Assembly: GCA_023386675.1 (NCBI GenBank)
Contig: JAEWJG010000080.1
Coordinates: 1 to 24,245, forward strand
Reading direction: 5' to 3'
DNA length: 24,245 nt
Source: Actinomycetes bacterium
GTDB lineage: Bacteria > Actinomycetota > Actinomycetes > Actinomycetales > Microbacteriaceae
Both the position numbers and the translations under genes were made by a program. How positions within the stretch are numbered: position 1 is the first letter of the stretch; each line of letters opens with the position of its first letter. Of this stretch, positions 1-8,894 are shown piece after piece. Below the pieces are notes generated by a model. That model was not told where the DNA came from, did no database searches, and saw only the letters and a program-made list of their open reading frames with translations.

Positions 1-71
1 ATTTCACCGCGAAGCAGTCGCCTGATCTCGTTGCCGCGAACATGCGCAGCTTCTTCAGAACCTTGCGCTGA
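1..71 (+). CDS. 3' end of an unidentified CDS (partial)
   Basis: One frame is open from the window edge (first full codon at base 3) to a TGA at 69-71. It encodes about 22 residues ending SFFRTLR. The composition is typical of high-GC coding DNA, and a new gene with its own start follows on the same strand. A Leu/Phe-rich terminal helix after a Ser-Pro-Asp turn resembles the end of many alpha/beta hydrolases, but 22 residues are too few to assign a family. No function is claimed. Confidence 0.4.
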   Translation, partial: FTAKQSPDLVAANMRSFFRTLR

Positions 72-83
72 CCGGGGGAGAGG

Positions 84-96
84 GCTCCGTCGGAGC
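84..96 (+). terminator. Small hairpin between the first two genes (weak terminator candidate)
   Basis: GCTCC and GGAGC pair across the loop GTC, 12 nt after the upstream stop codon. GG then TT follows, with no real T-tract. The stem is only 5-6 bp, so this may be a weak terminator or chance pairing. Confidence 0.25.
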
Positions 97-122
97 GGTT
101 CATGCAGAAAAGAGAAAGAACG

Positions 123-695
123 ATGACAACGGTCCTTTACATGTCCATGTCCGTCGATGGGTACATCTCGACGCCCGACGACTTCCTGGGCGGCGACGAC
201 GGCAACAGACTCCATGAGTGGTACGCGCCCGGGGGAGATTCCAGCGCGCTGACCGGTGAGGCGAAGGCTCTGGCCGGCGAGCTCGACCAGATCGGCGCGG
301 TCGTCACCGGCCGGCGCACCGCCGAACTCATGGACCATTGGGGAGGCGACGTGCACAACGGCGTCCCCATCTTCATCCCCAGCCATCGGCCGCCAGGCCC
401 CGCCGCCCGGTGGGGGTACCCGAACGTACACTACGTGCTCGACGGGGTCGCGAGCGCGATGAAGCAGGCCGTGGCCGCTGCGGGCGAGCGCAACGTGTAC
501 GTGCAGGGCGGGTACACCGCGCAGAAGGCGCTCGAGGAGGGGGTGCTGGACGAGATCCAGCTGCACCTGACGCCGGTGCTGCTGGGCGGCGGCCATCGGC
601 TGTTCGACCTGCTCCCCGCCGAGATCGAGCTCGAGGTCGTCAACGTCATCGACACCCCGTACGCCACACACCTCCGCTATCGGGTGCTGCCGTGA
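123..695 (+). CDS. Dihydrofolate reductase family protein (RibD C-terminal-like)
   Basis: This is a 190-residue protein of the RibD_C/DHFR-like fold, whose members are usually NADPH-dependent reductases of uncertain substrate. It opens with a beta strand and the typical MSVDGYIS turn. It then has VVTGRRTAELMDHW around residues 62-75, VYVQGGYTAQKALEEGVLDE in the C-terminal half (nucleotide-binding Gly-Gly plus helix), and LHLTPVLLGGGHRLFD, the hallmark end of this family. ATG 123 is preferred because the family motif starts directly there and a purine-rich AGAGAAAGA precedes it. An in-frame ATG at 102 would add seven charged residues. No partner gene indicates a folate or riboflavin role, so the substrate is unknown. 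Confidence 0.85.
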   Translation: MTTVLYMSMSVDGYISTPDDFLGGDDGNRLHEWYAPGGDSSALTGEAKALAGELDQIGAVVTGRRTAELMDHWGGDVHNGVPIFIPSHRPPGPAARWGYPNVHYVLDGVASAMKQAVAAAGERNVYVQGGYTAQKALEEGVLDEIQLHLTPVLLGGGHRLFDLLPAEIELEVVNVIDTPYATHLRYRVLP

Positions 696-788
696 CCACG
701 GCCGGCCGACGCGTTGCGGCTGCGCACGTCGCCCCCGCATGGCCAGGATGACACGCAATCGTGCGCTCTCCCTCGTGATTGGACCGTG

Positions 789-3079
789 ATGACCCCTGCC
801 CTGCTGCACCCGTTCGCGCTCGACGCGCATCCCGCCAAGGCCGTTCCGGCGTCGATCGATGACGACGTCCGCCACTTCGCCCGGATCGAGGCCGGTCTCG
901 CGCAGGAGCGCGACGACCTCGACCGTCGCCTCGCCGCACTGCTCGCCACGCCGGGCGGAAACGGACAGGAGGCGTACGAGCGCGAGGTGGAGATCATGCG
1001 CCTGAACCGCCGCGCCCGGCTGCTGCGCCGCTTCGGGGCGGACCTCTGCATCGGGCGGGTGCAGTTCACCGACCGCACCATCTACATCGGGCGCGTCGGG
1101 CTCGCGGACGCCGACGGCGACCGGCTTCTCGTCGACTGGCGCACCCCGGCAGCCGAGCCGTTCTTCGGGGCGACGCGGGCGCATCCGATGGGTGCGATCG
1201 CCCGCCGCCGCTACCGCTGGACCGACCGGCGGGTGACGGACTACTGGGATGAGACGTTCACCGACGCAGCCGGCGCCGCGCCGGCCGCCCTCGACGATCA
1301 GTCTGCCTTCATCGCCGGCCTGGGGGCGAGCCGCACGCCGAGAATGCGGGATGTGCTGGGCACCATCCAGGCCGACCAGGACGCGATCATCCGCGCGGAC
1401 GGGCACGGCGCGCTGGTGGTCGACGGCGGCCCGGGCACCGGCAAGACGGTGGTCGCGCTGCACCGCGCCGCCTACCTGCTGTACTCGGACCCGCTCCTGC
1501 GAAGCGGGCGCGGCGGCGTGCTCTTCATCGGACCGTCGCACGCCTACACGGACTACGTCTCGGACATCCTGCCCGGCCTCGGCGAGGAAGGCGTGCGCAC
1601 GTGCACGCTCGCCGACCTGGTGCCCGAGGGAGCGGAGGCGGTCCCCGAGCCGGACCGCCGCATAGCGCTGCTGAAGGGCGACGGCCGAATGCCCGGCGCC
1701 ATCGTGGCCGCGATCCGGCTCTCGGAGCGGCCGCCGACGCGTCCGACCGTCCTGGACACCGCGTGGGGGGAGGTGCGGATCGGCCCGGGGGAGTGGGCGG
1801 AGGCGATCGGCGCCGCCGACCCCGCCGCGCCGCACAACGACGCGCGGGCGGAGATCTGGGAGGCGCTGCTCGACATCCTCGTGGATGTCGTCTCCGCAGA
1901 GGCGGGCGACGGCGGCACCCGGCGCGATGGGCCGTGGGGCGACGAGGGGTGGGGCGACGCGGGCGCCGGTCGGGCGCACGACACCCGACGGGGAGGATTC
2001 GACGACGAGGAGGAGTTCGATGCGTACGGGCTGAGCGGCGGGAGCCCGGAGGCCGACGCCATCCGGCGTGCGCTGGCCGACGACACCGAACTGCCCGCGC
2101 TGTTCGATACCGTGTGGCCGCTGCTCGATCCCGCCGCGATCGTCCGGGGGCTGTGGAGCTCCCCTTCACTGCTGCTCCGCTGCGCGCCCTGGTTGTCCGC
2201 CTGCGAGGCCGCGCTGCTGCAGCGCGCACCGTACGACGCGTGGACGCTGTCCGACCTTCCATTGCTCGATGCGGCCCTCCAGGGCGCCGGGGACCCGGAG
2301 CGGGACCGTCGGCGCCGGGCGGAGGAGGCACGAGCCGCCGCCGACCGGGCGGTGATGGACGACGTCATCAGCGATCTCATCGCCAGCGACGACTCCGACC
2401 TCAAGACCATGTCGATGCTCCGCGGTCAGGACCTGCGGGGCGCGCTCGACACCTCCACGGGGCCGGCTGCGTCGTCTACCGAGCTGCTCGCCGGTCCGTT
2501 CGCGCACCTCGTCGTCGACGAGGCGCAGGAGCTGACCGCTGCCGAGTGGTCCATGCTGATCCGGCGGGTGCCATCGCTGAGCCTGACCGTCGTCGGGGAC
2601 CGCGCCCAGGCCAGGCACGGCTTCCCGGAGACGTGGACGGACCGGCTCGCCGCTGTCGGGCTGCCGGGTGCCACCGTGGCGACGCTGTCCATCAACTACC
2701 GGACGCCCGTGGCGGTCATGGAGGAGGCGGCGCCGGTGATCCGTGCGGCCCTGCCGGACGCCAACGTTCCGACCTCGATCCGCGACAACGGCATCCCGGT
2801 GCGGCATGCTGCGGCCACCGAGCGCGACCGTATCCTCGACGACTGGCTGACGACTCACGAGGAGGGCACCGCCTGCGTCATCGACGACCCCGGATTCGCC
2901 GGCGCCCCGCGCGTCCGGTCGCTCAGCCCCGTCGACGCGAAGGGGCTCGAGTTCGACCTCGTCCTGCTCGGCGAACCGGCCCGCACGGGCGACGATCCAG
3001 CCGCCGACATCACCACTGCGGTCGACCGCTATGTGGCGATGACCCGAACGACCGGCGAGCTGGTCCTCCTCGAGGGTGA
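789..3079 (+). CDS. helR: HelR-like RNA polymerase recycling helicase (HelD/UvrD superfamily), stop codon apparently lost
   Basis: This is an SF1 ATPase that in studied actinobacteria binds RNA polymerase, removes stalled complexes and displaces rifamycins, giving rifamycin tolerance. Visible motifs, numbered from ATG 789, are: a coiled-coil N-terminus with two arginine-rich turns (about 20-90); a DWRTPAAEPFF block; Walker A GGPGTGKT at 213-220; a long insertion with an acidic patch (about 375-430); Walker B VVDEAQE with Asp577; VGDRAQARHGF; INYRTP; KGLEFD with Lys718; and YVAMTRT from Tyr748. The recognisable protein ends at about residue 763 (base 3077), but the frame stays open to a TGA at 4437-4439, antisense to the next gene. 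One extra G in the GGG run at 3074-3076 would create GGG TGA and end the protein after LEG. I give that position as the biological end. The ribosome binding site is weak. GTG 786 is an equally possible start. Confidence 0.85.
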
Positions 3080-3095
3080 CGACCAGCATGGGTCA

Positions 3096-4385
3096 TCATC
3101 CTTCCGGAGCGGCTCTCCGGCGGTCGAGCTCGCGCCACACCGGGAACGCCGACGGAGCCAGCGTAGCGACCAGCATGACGATGCCCGCCAGCAGGCACGC
3201 TCCGGTGAGGCCGAGCCACTGGCCAAGGACGCCGCCGACCAGCGCGCCGAACGGGATCCCCACGTAAGCGCTCGCGCGGATCGCCCCGAGCACGCGGGGC
3301 TGCAAGAGGACCGGTATCCGCTCGAACTGCACTGCCCCGATGATCGGATTCGGCACCCCGCCGAAGATCCCGCACACGAGGAAGACGAGAGCGACCGGGA
3401 CAGTGGCAGCCCACCCGGCGACCGCGAAGAACGGCGGAGCGGAGGCGAGAAGGGTGCAGAGGGCGAACGTCGCCCAGCGTGGCAACCGCTGCCCGAACCC
3501 GGCCATGCCGAGAACGCCGATCAGCATGCCGAGGCCGGACGCTCCTCCGACGATGCCGAAGGCCACGGCGTCCTGCACGACATTGTGTGCCCACAGGGGC
3601 AGGAACACCGTGGTCATGGCCTGATCGAGCAGATTGGTCAGCACGATGAGCATCGTCAGCCCGACCAGGAGTCGATCGCGTCGCAGGAAGGCGATCCCCT
3701 CTCTCAGCTCCTCGACGTAGGCGCGGATATGGAGCCTCGGCGCCTCGCGCCGGACCGCGACGACCGTGCGCGGCACGGCCCAGGCGACGATTCCGCCCGC
3801 GACCATGAAGCTGATCGCATCGAGCAGGATGGTCGGCGCCGGCCCGACGAGCGCCACGAGAACTCCGGCGAGCGGCATCCCGATCAGGAGCGCCGCGCGG
3901 TTCGCGCCGGAATAGAGTCCCACCGCTCGCTCATCGCTCCAGTGAGCGGCTCGGGCGAGGGGCGGGATGAGCGGCACGGACGCCGCGTCGGCCGCGCCGC
4001 GCGCCGCCCCGGCGAGTGCGACGAGGCACGCGAGCACGGCAACCGGCAGTGCGCCGACAGCGTCGAGGACGAAGATCGCGAGCACCGCCGCCCCCGCCAC
4101 GGAGTTGCCGAACAGGATGGTCCGCCTGAGCCCCATTCGATCGACGAGCGGCCCAGCGGTCGCCTGCACCAACACGTATGGTGTCAGCTCGGCGAAGCCG
4201 ACGATGCCCGCAGCGATCGCGCTTCCGGTCGTCACGAGCACCAGCCACGGAATCGCGACGGCGGACAGGGCGGTGCCCGCCCCGGAGACGAGGTACGCCG
4301 AAATCATGCCAAGCAGGGGGATCCTGCGTGGCGGCGCTCCCGCTTCGGTTCGACGGGGATCACGATCCGGGTGCTCAGCGGACAT
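3096..4385 (-). CDS. MFS exporter (EntS/drug-efflux-like)
   Basis: This is a 429-residue major facilitator with about twelve hydrophobic helices. It starts after a charged N-terminus (about 25 residues) with an Ala/Gly-rich first helix. A motif-A-like loop DRMGLRRTILFGN lies between helices 2 and 3, and a central cytoplasmic loop carries PRTVVAVRREAPRLHIRAYV. ELREGIAFLRRDRLL after helix 6 is typical of EntS/MdtH-like exporters. ATG 4385 is chosen because it lies 17 nt after the stop of the upstream regulator with a GGGATGTGAG leader. The open frame extends further upstream only through the regulator gene. It is probably co-transcribed with, and controlled by, the ArsR-type gene at 4403-5026. 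It is convergent with the helR-like gene, with about 16 bases between the proposed end of that gene and this stop. The substrate is unknown; drug or siderophore export is inferred from the family. Confidence 0.85.
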   Translation of the reverse strand: MSAEHPDRDPRRTEAGAPPRRIPLLGMISAYLVSGAGTALSAVAIPWLVLVTTGSAIAAGIVGFAELTPYVLVQATAGPLVDRMGLRRTILFGNSVAGAAVLAIFVLDAVGALPVAVLACLVALAGAARGAADAASVPLIPPLARAAHWSDERAVGLYSGANRAALLIGMPLAGVLVALVGPAPTILLDAISFMVAGGIVAWAVPRTVVAVRREAPRLHIRAYVEELREGIAFLRRDRLLVGLTMLIVLTNLLDQAMTTVFLPLWAHNVVQDAVAFGIVGGASGLGMLIGVLGMAGFGQRLPRWATFALCTLLASAPPFFAVAGWAATVPVALVFLVCGIFGGVPNPIIGAVQFERIPVLLQPRVLGAIRASAYVGIPFGALVGGVLGQWLGLTGACLLAGIVMLVATLAPSAFPVWRELDRRRAAPEG

Positions 4386-4402
4386 CTCACATCCCGTCGC
4401 AC

Positions 4403-5026
4403 TCAGTCGGCATCGGGGAAGAGCTGGAGTTGCGCGTGAACGCGGATCGTGCCCGGAGGAGTTGTCGCGGCCGGGTCGCGTCGGTATCGTGCGGCCAGCT
4501 CCCTGACCGCGGTCGCGAATCCGCGCGCTTCCTCCAACGTCATACTGAGGGGCCAGTCGCTGACGGTCCATGGCACCTCGCTGAGCTCATCGAGCTGGCT
4601 GGAGAGGGTATCGACCCACGCCACCACCCGGCGGTGGGATTCGTCGGCGTTGATCCGGATGAACTGGGTGGCCTGGTCGACGGTCTCAGGGAGGGGTGGA
4701 TCTCCGGGCACTCGGAACGAGAACGCGGTCGATCGGTGCACCGCCCGCCACCAGCGGTCCCGGTCGTTGCCGCGGCCGGTGTCCTCGACGATGAACCCGT
4801 GCTCCGCGAGCACGCGGAGGTGATAGCTCGTGACACCTGTCGACTGCCCGGTGTGACGAGCCAACTCCGTCGCCGTGGACGGCCCATCCGCCTGAAGCAG
4901 ATCGAGTAGTCGCAAGCGCAGCGGGTTCACGAGGCCGCGCATCGCTGAAGGACTGAGGACGACGTCCTGGCTCGGGTCGATGTCCGGGGCTGAGGGGCGT
5001 TCGCCCGACTCGCGTTCATCTGTCAC
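4403..5026 (-). CDS. ArsR-type winged-helix transcriptional regulator
   Basis: This is a 207-residue regulator. Residues of about 27-100 form the winged helix: LSPSAMRGLVNPLRLRLLDLL is the entry helix common to ArsR/HTH_20 proteins, TATELARHTGQSTGVTSYHLRVLAEHGF the recognition region, and DRDRWWRAV the wing. The C-terminal half (about 120-200) is helical with conserved Trp and Arg, as in the longer ArsR-like proteins that regulate MFS pumps. There is no Cys-based metal site, so a small organic ligand is more likely than a metal. The start is GTG 5026. A promoter-like pair upstream places transcription initiation at or near this GTG, which suggests a leaderless mRNA. It very likely regulates itself and the MFS exporter 17 nt downstream. 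Confidence 0.85.
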   Translation of the reverse strand: MTDERESGERPSAPDIDPSQDVVLSPSAMRGLVNPLRLRLLDLLQADGPSTATELARHTGQSTGVTSYHLRVLAEHGFIVEDTGRGNDRDRWWRAVHRSTAFSFRVPGDPPLPETVDQATQFIRINADESHRRVVAWVDTLSSQLDELSEVPWTVSDWPLSMTLEEARGFATAVRELAARYRRDPAATTPPGTIRVHAQLQLFPDAD

Positions 5027-5032
5027 GGGGTC

Positions 5033-5060
5033 AGACTAATCGCAGAAATGATTCTGCAAA
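5033..5060 (-). promoter_or_regulatory. Probable leaderless promoter of the ArsR-type gene
   Basis: On the minus strand, TTTGCA (5060-5055) and TAGTCT (5038-5033) lie 16 bp apart, matching a -35 and a TANNNT -10 box. Seven bases beyond the -10 is the GTG start at 5026, so the transcript would begin at the start codon. Leaderless mRNAs are common in actinobacteria. The position is inferred from spacing only. Confidence 0.45.
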
Positions 5061-5073
5061 AGACTTTCTGCGA
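5040..5073. promoter_or_regulatory. Operator-like palindromes over the ArsR-gene promoter
   Basis: GCAGAA (5042-5047) and TTCTGC (5052-5057) form a perfect inverted repeat with a 4-nt centre, lying between the proposed -35 and -10. A third half-site TTCTGC lies at 5066-5071. The outer arms TCGCAGAAA (5040-5048) and TTTCTGCGA (5065-5073) are also a perfect 9-bp inverted repeat. The AT-richness stands out from the surroundings. The position fits an autorepressor operator. Confidence 0.5.
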
Positions 5074-5093
5074 TGCGGCGCACGGCTCGTCGC

Positions 5094-5462
5094 TCAGACG
5101 GCCCGGCTGAACAGGTTGACGAGGTTGCCGTCGGGGTCGCGGAACAGCGCGGAGCGGTTACCCCACGGCATCGTCGTCGGGGAGAGGACCACCTTCTCCA
5201 GTGCCGGCCGGAGCCGACTGAACTCGGCGTCGACGTCGTCGACCTCGAATTCGACGACGACCGAACGGTTGGCGGCGGGCACGAGGGCGTCGCCGAGCAT
5301 GGCCACCGTCGCGGGAGCTGCGATCGCGAGGGTCGCGCCCGGCCCGCTGAACTGAGCGAAGACGGGAGCGGGACGGAGTGCACTCGTGCCCGTGACGTGC
5401 TCGTAGAACGCGGCGAGACGGTGGACGTCCTCCGAGACGATGCGGATGGATGCGAACGACAT
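5094..5462 (-). CDS. VOC/glyoxalase-fold protein
   Basis: This is a 122-residue vicinal-oxygen-chelate protein. It shows the two beta-alpha-beta modules expected: IRIVSEDVHRLAAFYEHVTG (about 6-25) and VVVEFEVDDVDAEFSRL (about 67-83). The family end FRDPDGNLVNLF is at about 107-118. The position where metal-dependent members carry Glu (GNLVEL) is Asn here, and no His is seen in the first strand, so a metal-free binding or shielding role is more likely than glyoxalase I activity. ATG 5462 follows a strong GGAGGT at 7-nt spacing. The gene lies 103 nt after the WYL regulator on the same strand and may be its target. Confidence 0.8.
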   Translation of the reverse strand: MSFASIRIVSEDVHRLAAFYEHVTGTSALRPAPVFAQFSGPGATLAIAAPATVAMLGDALVPAANRSVVVEFEVDDVDAEFSRLRPALEKVVLSPTTMPWGNRSALFRDPDGNLVNLFSRAV

Positions 5463-5525
5463 GGTGACCTCCGGTGGATGGGTGCGGCCCGCGTGGGCCT
5501 GTTCCCTCAGCCTCCTCGGGGGTGG

Positions 5526-5541
5526 CGACAGCGTCCTGTCG
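5526..5541. promoter_or_regulatory. 16-bp perfect palindromic hairpin between WYL and VOC genes
   Basis: CGACAG and CTGTCG pair perfectly across CGTC. It lies 24 nt after the WYL gene stop and about 64 nt before the VOC start, and has no T-tract. It could be a short terminator for the regulator or an operator in front of the VOC gene; the sequence does not decide. Confidence 0.3.
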
Positions 5542-5565
5542 GTATTTCGCGGAATCCGTTCACGG

Positions 5566-6261
5566 CTACTCGCCGAGGATCGGCCGAAGCGTGCCGAACG
5601 GGATGTCGAGCTCCGAGCGCCGGAGCGCCCGGACCGGAGGTCTCTCGTCGGTCACTTCGATGGACACCACTCGGTCGCCGCGGAATGCGCGCACTCCGTC
5701 ACGCAGGCGGCACCAGCCGATCAGGTACCAGTCGCCGCCCTTGCCGATGGACCCGAGCGGCTCCACCTCGCGGTGGGTGAGCACGTTGTCCCGGTCGCGG
5801 TACACCAGGCGGATGACCCGATCGGCCCGGAGCGAGGCGGCGAACTCCGGCGGCACCGGGCGCTCGTCGTCGGCCTCGAGCAGGTGGATGCGGGACGCCG
5901 CGGACGCCGCCCGACGCGCGTCGTCGTCCGGCATGACGGCGAGCACCTTGCGCTGCGCTGCGCCGGCCGCCTGGCGAAAGGGCCCGCGGCGGAGGGTGCC
6001 GAGGCCGATCAGCACGGCGAGGGCCTCGTCCGGGGTGAATCCCATCGGGCCGAGCGTCGCGGCCGCGTCGATGCTGTAGCCGCCGGTGCGTCCCTGCTCC
6101 GCCCAGATCGGCACGCCGGCCTCCTGCAGCGAACGCAGATCGCGCTCGATGGTACGCACCGAGACCTCGAAGCGCCCCGCGAGCCACCGGGCGCTGCGAG
6201 GCCGCGGCGCGGCGGCACGGAGCTCCTCGACCAGGGCGTACAGGCGATCGGTGCGGTTCAC
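5566..6261 (-). CDS. WYL-domain HTH transcriptional regulator (YafY type)
   Basis: This is a 231-residue DeoR-like regulator. The N-terminal helix-turn-helix (about 1-60) contains MNRTDRLYALVEELRA and the typical RFEVSVRTIERDLRSLQEAG, followed by the wing GRTGGYSID. A helical linker precedes the WYL region (about 145-215), with RVIRLVYRDRD, REVEPLGSIGKGGDWYLIGWCRLRDGVRAFR and DRVVSIEVT. The WYL signature appears as Trp-Tyr-Leu in GDWYLIGW. These domains bind nucleic acid or small ligands and can switch activation and repression. The start is GTG 6261. It diverges from the MetE-like gene at 6374 and has the VOC gene downstream, so either could be its target. This standard architecture is 60-100 residues shorter than longer WYL regulators. 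Confidence 0.88.
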   Translation of the reverse strand: MNRTDRLYALVEELRAAAPRPRSARWLAGRFEVSVRTIERDLRSLQEAGVPIWAEQGRTGGYSIDAAATLGPMGFTPDEALAVLIGLGTLRRGPFRQAAGAAQRKVLAVMPDDDARRAASAASRIHLLEADDERPVPPEFAASLRADRVIRLVYRDRDNVLTHREVEPLGSIGKGGDWYLIGWCRLRDGVRAFRGDRVVSIEVTDERPPVRALRRSELDIPFGTLRPILGE

Positions 6262-6373
6262 ACAGCGATCATCCCGCGCCGCACGACGAGTGCGCAGACG
6301 TCACCGACCGCAACACGAACGCGACGGTCACACGGAACCCATACGGTGAAGGGACACGTGTGAGGAGTTTCCT
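6262..6373. promoter_or_regulatory. Divergent intergenic region between WYL regulator and MetE-like gene
   Basis: These 112 bases must hold both promoters. On the plus strand TACGGT (6342-6347) fits a TANNNT -10, but no convincing -35 is seen at the right spacing. The 8-bp palindrome ACACGTGT (6354-6361) lies just before the GAGGAG ribosome binding site (6362-6367) and could be an operator, though palindromes this short occur by chance. Confidence 0.25.
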
Positions 6374-7588
6374 GTGACCGAGATCCAGACCACCACCGCC
6401 GGCAGCCTGCCGCGCAGCCGAGCACTCATCGACGCGAACGCCGCGCGCTCGTTCGGCGAGGACGGCTTCACGCTGCAGAGCACTCCGGAGTACGAGCAGC
6501 TGGTCGGTGAGGCGGTCGGGGAGGTCGTCGATCGGCAGCGGAGAGCGGGGATCACGCAGCCTGGCGACGGGGAGTTCGGTAAGGCGATGTCCAGCCCTGT
6601 GGACTACGGCGCGTGGTGGGGCTACTCCTTCCAGCGGGTGACGGGTCTCTCTCTGACCGAGGTGAACGCGTTCAATGAGCCGCCGCGCCGTTCGGAGCCG
6701 GGACGGGTCGTGCTGACCAGCTTCGGGGACCGCCGAGACCGTCACGCGTTCGCGGACGCGTACGCCGACCCGGAGGCGGGCGTCCCGTCCGGGCGCCTCG
6801 CCACGGGGTTCCCGACCACCACGGGTCCGGTCGCCTACCGCGGTCAGGAGGCCGTCGCCGCGGATGTCGCGCACCTGCGGGCCGCCCTCGGAGAGGGCGA
6901 GACAGGATTTCTGACCGCGATCGCCCCGGGCTCCGCCGCTCGCGTCCGCAACGAGTACTACGCGACGGAACAGGAGCACATCGACGCGTGGGGTGACGCG
7001 CTGCGGGAGGAGTACCGTGCCATCGTCGACGCCGGCCTCACCGTGCAGCTCGACGACCCATCGCTGGCCGAGAACTGGGATCAGATCAATCCCGAGCCGA
7101 CGATCGCCGAGTACCAGGAGTTCACGCGGATCCGCGTCGAGGCCATCAACCGTGCGATCGAAGGGCTGCCACGCGAGCAGGTACGCCTCCACCTGTGCTG
7201 GGGGTCATGGCACGGCCCCCACTCGACCGATATCGAAGGGCGTCACATCCTGCCGGTGGTGCTCCAGGCCAAGGTCGGCTCCATCTCCTTCGAGGCGGCG
7301 AACGCCCGGCATGAGCACGAGTGGACCCACTGGGCCGACGCGGCACAGCGTGGACTGATCCCGGACGACCTGGTGCTGGTGCCCGGTGTGGTCGGGCACT
7401 CCACGAATCTCATCGAGCACCCGGACCTCGTGGCTCAGCGCATCGAGCGTTTCGCCCGGATCGTCGGACCGGACCGGGTGATCGCGTCGACGGACTGCGG
7501 CCTCGGCGGCCGCGTGCACCCGCAGATCGCGTGGGCGAAACTCGAGGCTCTCGGCGAAGGCGCCCGGAGGGCGGGCGCTGCGCTGTGA
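6374..7588 (+). CDS. MetE C-terminal-like zinc methyltransferase (cobalamin-independent methionine synthase II family)
   Basis: This 404-residue protein has only the catalytic barrel of cobalamin-independent methionine synthase, whose full form is about 750 residues with a duplicated N-terminal half. It opens with TTAGSLPRSRALID, as in YxjG/YxjH-like proteins. The four zinc ligands of MetE have clear counterparts: His273-x-Cys275 in HLCWGSW, Glu307 in SFEAAN, and Cys375 in STDCGLGG. Such short forms move methyl groups to homocysteine or other thiols from donors that need not be polyglutamyl folate. GTG 6374 follows GAGGAG with 6-nt spacing. A divergent WYL gene suggests dedicated regulation. 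The methyl donor is unknown and no folate gene is nearby. Confidence 0.85.
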   Translation: MTEIQTTTAGSLPRSRALIDANAARSFGEDGFTLQSTPEYEQLVGEAVGEVVDRQRRAGITQPGDGEFGKAMSSPVDYGAWWGYSFQRVTGLSLTEVNAFNEPPRRSEPGRVVLTSFGDRRDRHAFADAYADPEAGVPSGRLATGFPTTTGPVAYRGQEAVAADVAHLRAALGEGETGFLTAIAPGSAARVRNEYYATEQEHIDAWGDALREEYRAIVDAGLTVQLDDPSLAENWDQINPEPTIAEYQEFTRIRVEAINRAIEGLPREQVRLHLCWGSWHGPHSTDIEGRHILPVVLQAKVGSISFEAANARHEHEWTHWADAAQRGLIPDDLVLVPGVVGHSTNLIEHPDLVAQRIERFARIVGPDRVIASTDCGLGGRVHPQIAWAKLEALGEGARRAGAAL

Positions 7589-7594
7589 GCTCGC

Positions 7595-7617
7595 CGCCCG
7601 GCTAGGGACGCCGGGCG
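7595..7617 (+). terminator. Terminator-like hairpin after the MetE-like gene
   Basis: CGCCCGGC (7595-7602) and GCCGGGCG (7610-7617) form a perfect 8-bp GC stem with a 7-nt loop, six bases after the TGA. No U-tract follows, as is common for actinobacterial terminators. The adjacent gene is convergent. Confidence 0.65.
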
Positions 7618-7708
7618 CGCGCGGACACCGGCGACCGGCGGGCGGTGCACGGCGTCAGCGTAAGCCGACCGGGCGCAGGAGACGACAGCGGAAGTGACGC
7701 AGTCGCCC

Positions 7709-8695
<987 letters not shown>

Positions 8696-8837
8696 GGGGC
8701 TCCTTCCGGGAGGCGATGACCACGCTATCGGCCCATGCGCCGCCGCGGGGCGGTTCAGCGCCACTGCGCAACTTTCATGACGGATGTGTTGCCCGGCTAC
8801 CGAATGTTACGGCCGAGGGTGCGGCTCGCGCGGCGCC

Positions 8838-8889
8838 GTCCTAACGTCGGCCGAGCACCCGTTCTGCCACACCCCTTCGTTGTTAGGAC
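8838..8889 (+). promoter_or_regulatory. Leader inverted repeat that covers the ribosome binding site of the Liv-type operon
   Basis: GTCCTAAC (8838-8845) and GTTAGGAC (8882-8889) are perfect 8-bp inverted repeats with a 36-nt spacer. The right arm contains the only AGGA before ATG 8895. If the left arm is transcribed, pairing would hide the ribosome binding site. The 199-base intergenic region (8696-8894) must also hold the operon promoter, but no convincing -35/-10 pair was found. Confidence 0.35.
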
Positions 8890-8894
8890 CCGTC

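Noticed and set aside
696..788. Rifamycin-associated element upstream of the helR-like gene
   Set aside because: I looked for a long GGGG...CCCC inverted repeat as described for rifamycin-responsive genes and found none; only a short CGCA-ATCG-TGCG palindrome is present.
3080..4439. C-terminal 450-residue extension of the helicase as a real domain
   Set aside because: It is exactly antisense to a convincing MFS gene, is low-complexity Arg/Asp/Glu/His-rich and has no recognisable fold; open antisense frames are expected at this GC content.
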